62,964 nucleotides of DNA from Roseomonas populi (lineage in GTDB: Bacteria; Pseudomonadota; Alphaproteobacteria; Acetobacterales; Acetobacteraceae). A model generated the notes under the pieces. That model was not told where the DNA came from. It searched no databases and saw only the letters and a list, made by a program, of their open reading frames with translations. Within the stretch, counting starts at the first letter, position 1. Each line of letters begins with the position of its first letter. The translations under genes and the position numbers were made by a program. The stretch is from positions 1-62,964 of the forward strand of contig NZ_JANJOU010000033.1 in the NCBI RefSeq assembly GCF_024594815.1, written 5' to 3'. Below, in pieces: positions 59,430-62,964 of this stretch.

Positions 59430-60526
59430 GCGCCACCACCGCCCCCACCGGGACCACCCGCGGCATCCCCGCCCGGCAGCTCCTGCGCGGCGCGATCCTG
59501 ATCGCGATCCTGCTTCTCGCCCTGCTGCCCCTGCTGAACCACCTGCCCGCCGACAGCGCCTTCCGCGTCTCGGACTTCACCGTGGCCGTCACGGGCAAGT
59601 GGATCTGCTACGCCGTGCTGGCGCTGGCGATCGACCTGGCCTGGGGCTACGCCGGCATCCTCTCCCTCGGCCACGGCGCCTTCTTCGCCCTCGGCGGCTA
59701 CGCCATGGGCATGCACCTGATGCGCCTGATCGGCCCGCGCGGCGTCTACGGCCATCCCGTGCTGCCGGACTTCATGGTCTTCCTCGGCTACCGGGAACTG
59801 CCCTGGTACTGGCTGGGCTTCGACCACTTCCCCTATGCCATCCTCATGGCGATGCTGGTGCCGGGGCTGCTGGCCTTCGTTGTCGGCTACCTCTCCTTCC
59901 GCAGCCGCATCACCGGCGTCTACTTCTCCATCATCACCCAGGCGATGACCTATGCCCTAATGCTCGCCTTCTTCCGCAACGACATGGGCTTCGGCGGCAA
60001 CAACGGCTTCACCGACTTCAAGGAGTTGCTGGGCGTGCCGCTGAACACCCAGGCCGCGCGCGCCGGCCTCTTCTACGCCGCCCTCGCGCTGCTGGCCGGA
60101 TCGCTGGTGCTCTGCCGCCACCTCGTCGGGACGAAGCTCGGCCGCGTCCTCGTCGCGGTGCGCGATGCGGAGAGCCGGGTGCGCTTCCTCGGCTACTCCG
60201 TCACCGCCTTCAAGCTCACGGTCTTCGTCCTCTCCGCCGTGCTGGCGGGGTTGGCGGGCGCCCTCTATGTCCCGCTCGTCGGCATCATCAACCCCGGAGA
60301 GTTCGCCCCGGGCAACTCGATCGAGGCCGTGATCTGGGTTGCCGTCGGGGGCCGCGGCACCCTCATCGGGGCGCTGCTGGGTGCCTTCTCCGTCAATGCG
60401 CTGAAGACCTGGCTCACCTCCGTCGCGCCGGACCTCTGGCTCTTTGTCCTCGGCGGCCTCTTCGTCGCTGTCACGGTCTTCCTCCCCCGCGGCCTCATCG
60501 GCCTCTTCCGGAGGGCCACGAAGTGA
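59426..60526 (+). CDS. urtC: Urea ABC transporter permease UrtC
   Basis: A 366-residue LivM-type permease, second membrane subunit of the urea importer. Typical segments are WGYAGILSLGHGAFFALGGYAMGMHLM, FRSRITGVYFSIITQAMTYA, the GGNNGFTDFKELLG stretch and FLGYSVTAFKLTVFVLSAVLAGLAGALY. Its ATG overlaps the urtB stop and its stop overlaps the urtD GTG, so translation is coupled along the operon. Confidence 0.96.
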   Translation: MSATTAPTGTTRGIPARQLLRGAILIAILLLALLPLLNHLPADSAFRVSDFTVAVTGKWICYAVLALAIDLAWGYAGILSLGHGAFFALGGYAMGMHLMRLIGPRGVYGHPVLPDFMVFLGYRELPWYWLGFDHFPYAILMAMLVPGLLAFVVGYLSFRSRITGVYFSIITQAMTYALMLAFFRNDMGFGGNNGFTDFKELLGVPLNTQAARAGLFYAALALLAGSLVLCRHLVGTKLGRVLVAVRDAESRVRFLGYSVTAFKLTVFVLSAVLAGLAGALYVPLVGIINPGEFAPGNSIEAVIWVAVGGRGTLIGALLGAFSVNALKTWLTSVAPDLWLFVLGGLFVAVTVFLPRGLIGLFRRATK

Positions 60527-61260
60527 GCAAGCCCGGCCTCTACATGGACGGCGTCTCCGTCGTCTTCGACGGCTTCCGTGCCCTCAATAACCTCTCCCTC
60601 ATCGTCGATCCCGGGGAGCTGCGCGCCATCATCGGCCCCAACGGCGCGGGCAAGACGACGATGATGGACGTGATCACCGGCAAGACCCGCCCCACGGCCG
60701 GCACGGTCAGGTTCGGGGATGCCGACCTGACGCGGATGGACGAGGCCCGCATCGCCAATCTCGGCATCGGCCGCAAGTTCCAGAAGCCCACCGTCTTCGA
60801 CGCGCTGACGGTGTTCGAGAACCTGGAGCTCGCCCTCAAGGCCCCGCGTGATCCCTGGTCCTGCCTGCGCTGGGCCCTGGGCGGCGAGTCCCGCAAGCGG
60901 ATCGAGACCGTCATGGAGGAGATCGGCCTCTCCGCCCGCGCGGGGGACCCCGCCGCCATCCTCTCCCACGGCCAGCGCCAATGGCTGGAGATCGGCATGC
61001 TCCTGATGCAGGACCCCGACCTGCTGCTGGTGGACGAGCCCGTGGCGGGCATGACCGACCAGGAGACAGAGCACACCGCCGCCCTGCTCCGCCGCATTGC
61101 AGGCCAACGCAGCGTGGTGGTGGTGGAGCACGACCTGGAATTCGTCCGCGCGCTGAACAGCAAGGTGACGGTGCTGCACGAGGGCACGATGCTCTCGGAA
61201 GGCAGCATTGACACCGTGCAGAACGACCCGCGCGTGATTGAGGTGTATCTGGGACGATGA
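60523..61260 (+). CDS. urtD: Urea ABC transporter ATP-binding protein UrtD
   Basis: A 245-residue LivG-type ATPase. Walker A is GPNGAGKTT, the signature is the UrtD-type LSHGQRQWLEIGMLL (not LSGG), and Walker B is LLLVDEPVAGMTDQE; the GRKFQKPTVFDALTVFENLELAL stretch is typical. I chose GTG 60523, which overlaps the urtC stop (GTGA). Confidence 0.95.
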   Translation: MSKPGLYMDGVSVVFDGFRALNNLSLIVDPGELRAIIGPNGAGKTTMMDVITGKTRPTAGTVRFGDADLTRMDEARIANLGIGRKFQKPTVFDALTVFENLELALKAPRDPWSCLRWALGGESRKRIETVMEEIGLSARAGDPAAILSHGQRQWLEIGMLLMQDPDLLLVDEPVAGMTDQETEHTAALLRRIAGQRSVVVVEHDLEFVRALNSKVTVLHEGTMLSEGSIDTVQNDPRVIEVYLGR

Positions 61261-61267
61261 CCCAACC

Positions 61268-61963
61268 ATGACTCTTCGGGCCACCGACATCCGCCTCTCC
61301 TACGGCGCCAGCCTCTGCCTGCGCGGCGTGAACCTCTCGGCCGATCCCGGGAAGATCACCTGCGTCCTCGGCCGCAACGGCGTCGGCAAGTCCTCCCTCA
61401 TGCGCTCCGTCATGGGGGTGGAGCGCATCAGCGGCGGCCGGATCGAGTGGGAGGGCCGCGACATCGCCGGCATGGCCCCCGCCGACCGCGCCCGCGCCGG
61501 CATCGGCTACGTCCCCCAGGGGCGGGAGATCTTCCCCTTCCTCACCGTGCAGGAGAACCTGGAGACGGCGCTGGCCGCCGCCCCGCGCGGCAGCAAGGTG
61601 TCGCAGGAGATCTTCGACCTCTTCCCCATCCTCCGCCAGTTCCTCCGCCGCCGCGGCGGCGACCTCTCCGGCGGCCAGCAGCAGCAGCTCGCCATCGCCC
61701 GCGCCCTGACGGCCCGCCCGCGCCTGCTGATCCTCGACGAGCCGACGGAGGGCATCCAGCCCAGCGTCATCAAGGATATCGCCCGCGTCATCCGCCATCT
61801 GGCGAAGGACCGCGGCATGGCCGTGGTGCTGGTGGAGCAGTATTTCGAGTTCGCCCGCGACCTCGCCGACCGCATCACCGTGATGGTCCGCGGCGAGGTG
61901 GCGCTGGAGGGCGAGGCCCAAGCGCTGGAGGAGGACGCCGTCCGCCGCCTGCTGACGGTGTGA
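61268..61963 (+). CDS. urtE: Urea ABC transporter ATP-binding protein UrtE
   Basis: A 231-residue LivF-type ATPase completing the urea importer. Walker A is GRNGVGKSS, the signature LSGGQQQQLAIARAL and Walker B LLILDEPTEGIQPSV, the EGIQPS sequence being typical of UrtE. The ATG is 7 nt after the urtD stop. The operon ends here; 88 nt follow before the chemoreceptor gene. Confidence 0.95.
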   Translation: MTLRATDIRLSYGASLCLRGVNLSADPGKITCVLGRNGVGKSSLMRSVMGVERISGGRIEWEGRDIAGMAPADRARAGIGYVPQGREIFPFLTVQENLETALAAAPRGSKVSQEIFDLFPILRQFLRRRGGDLSGGQQQQLAIARALTARPRLLILDEPTEGIQPSVIKDIARVIRHLAKDRGMAVVLVEQYFEFARDLADRITVMVRGEVALEGEAQALEEDAVRRLLTV

Positions 61964-62051
61964 CCCCCGTTCAGAAAAGCTTGATGGGTGGCGCGTAAGG
62001 TGGCGTGACGCTGCCGGCACCGGGCCGGCCGCTCCCCTTTCCGGAGCCATC

Positions 62052-62964
62052 ATGTCAGCCGCCCTCAACTCGCTGCGGATCCGCGGCAGGATTCTCCTCG
62101 CGCTCGGCCTGCTCCTCACGGCCCTGACGGGCCTCGGTGGCTTCGCCTATCTCCGCATGGACGGGATGAACGCCGTCATCGCGGACCTCTCGGACAACTG
62201 GCTGCCCAGCGCCCAGGTCCTGGGCGACGTGACCAACGAGTTCGAGAAGCTGCGCGCGCGAGAGACGCAGATGATCCTGCGCAGCGATGACCGCCGCGCC
62301 CATTCCATCGGCCTCGCGGTGGAGAGCCATAAGCTGTTCGAGGACGCCCTGTCCCGCTACCGCCCCCTGGTCACCGCGGGCGATGAGCGGGGGATCCTGC
62401 AGCGGATCGAGGCCGCCTGGGCCACCTACCGCCCGCTGAGCGAGGCCATGGTCACCGCCGCCCGTGCCGGCGACAACGCCCGCGCCTCCGAGATCCTGTT
62501 CCGGGGCACCACGGAGCCGCTGGCCGGGCTTCGCCAATCCATCGCCGAGGCGCGCAGCTTCCAGATGTCCCACGGCCTAGCCGCGGCCGAGGCCGGAAAG
62601 GCGCTGGGCCGTTCCGCCCATGCCTGGATCGGCGCCGTCCTGGCCGGCGCGGTCCTCCTCAGCCTCATGGTCGGCACCGCCCTGGTCCGCGGCATCTCCG
62701 GCCCGATCACGGGCATGACCGCCGCGATGCGCCGCCTGGCGGACCGCGATCTGGGCGCGGACATCCCCGGCACCGGCCGCCGGGACGAGATCGGGGAGAT
62801 GGCTTCCGCCGTCGCGGTCTTCCGCGACAGCATGAAGGAGGCTGATCGCCTCTCCGCTGAGGCGGAGGCGTCCCGCGCGCATCGCGAGGCGCGCGCGGCG
62901 GGGCTGGAGACGCTGGTGCGCGGGTTTGAGGGGCGAGCGGGGGAGATGGTGCGCACCCTCTCGG
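62052..62964 (+). CDS. Methyl-accepting chemotaxis protein, N-terminal part (cut by window edge)
   Basis: About 304 residues are visible with no stop before the window edge. A first membrane segment (RILLALGLLLTALTGLGGFAYL) is followed by a four-helix-bundle periplasmic domain (~35-190), a second membrane segment (WIGAVLAGAVLLSLMVGTALV), and a HAMP domain (GISGPITGMTAAMRRLADRDLGADIPGTGRRDEIGEMASAVAVFRDSM). The signalling domain should lie to the right. ATG 62052 has CCGGAG before it. The ligand is unknown. Confidence 0.88.
   Translation, partial: MSAALNSLRIRGRILLALGLLLTALTGLGGFAYLRMDGMNAVIADLSDNWLPSAQVLGDVTNEFEKLRARETQMILRSDDRRAHSIGLAVESHKLFEDALSRYRPLVTAGDERGILQRIEAAWATYRPLSEAMVTAARAGDNARASEILFRGTTEPLAGLRQSIAEARSFQMSHGLAAAEAGKALGRSAHAWIGAVLAGAVLLSLMVGTALVRGISGPITGMTAAMRRLADRDLGADIPGTGRRDEIGEMASAVAVFRDSMKEADRLSAEAEASRAHREARAAGLETLVRGFEGRAGEMVRTLS

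Overview
The window is very GC-rich, gene-dense bacterial chromosome with alphaproteobacterial gene order: fabD-fabG-acpP-fabF-mltG, yicC-gmk, rpsF-rpsR-rplI-dnaB-alr, and groES-groEL behind a CIRCE operator. Four Bug-type periplasmic receptors, TRAP and urea ABC importers, a PiuC hydroxylase and TonB siderophore receptors fit the Acetobacteraceae (Roseomonas-like soil or water bacteria). That placement is an inference from content and style; no 16S gene is present. I saw no insertion sequence, integrase, CRISPR array or replication origin.

Layout. 0-4.4 kb: groEL (cut by the window edge), groES, usg, an AEC transporter, gmk, yicC and an SDR. 4.3-8.4 kb: terC, an orphan rutA behind two leader hairpins, a DMT exporter and mltG. 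8.4-12.5 kb: the fatty-acid operon fabD-(GNAT)-fabG-acpP-fabF on the minus strand. 12.5-18.6 kb: an iron module of two tandem paralogous TonB receptors with matching promoter/operator sequences, a strong terminator and piuC. 19.2-26.3 kb: rpsF-rpsR-rplI, a cyclopropane-fatty-acid synthase family gene, dnaB, alr and the lipid-transport pair mlaE-mlaF. 26.6-34.7 kb: a secreted alpha/beta hydrolase, a pirin, then four Bug receptors and a secreted metallo-beta-lactamase-fold enzyme, with no TctAB permease. 34.9-36.3 kb: tRNA-Arg(CCG) beside a single gene that fuses a holin-like membrane region to a GH108 endolysin. 36.4-45.8 kb: an omega-aminotransferase, an AI-2E exporter with a fused soluble domain, a histone-H1-tailed small protein, a COG0523 GTPase with a WD40 partner, an aldo/keto reductase and several small or uncharacterised genes.

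45.9-62 kb is a block of import systems, all on the plus strand: a five-gene peptide/solute ABC importer, a zinc metalloprotease with Calx-beta and VCBS-type repeats, a TRAP transporter (dctPQM) and the urea importer urtABCDE. The urt operon has a near-consensus sigma-54 element upstream and a perfect hairpin between urtA and urtB. A chemoreceptor gene runs off the right edge.

Most operons are tightly packed, with 1-4 nt start/stop overlaps that suggest translational coupling. GTG and TTG starts are common, and several were chosen from Shine-Dalgarno position and overlap. The observations I would check first are the holin-endolysin fusion, the rutA leader hairpins, the AI-2E fusion, the COG0523/WD40 pair, the repeat-bearing metalloprotease and the matched iron promoters. 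None of these proves a wholly new system.
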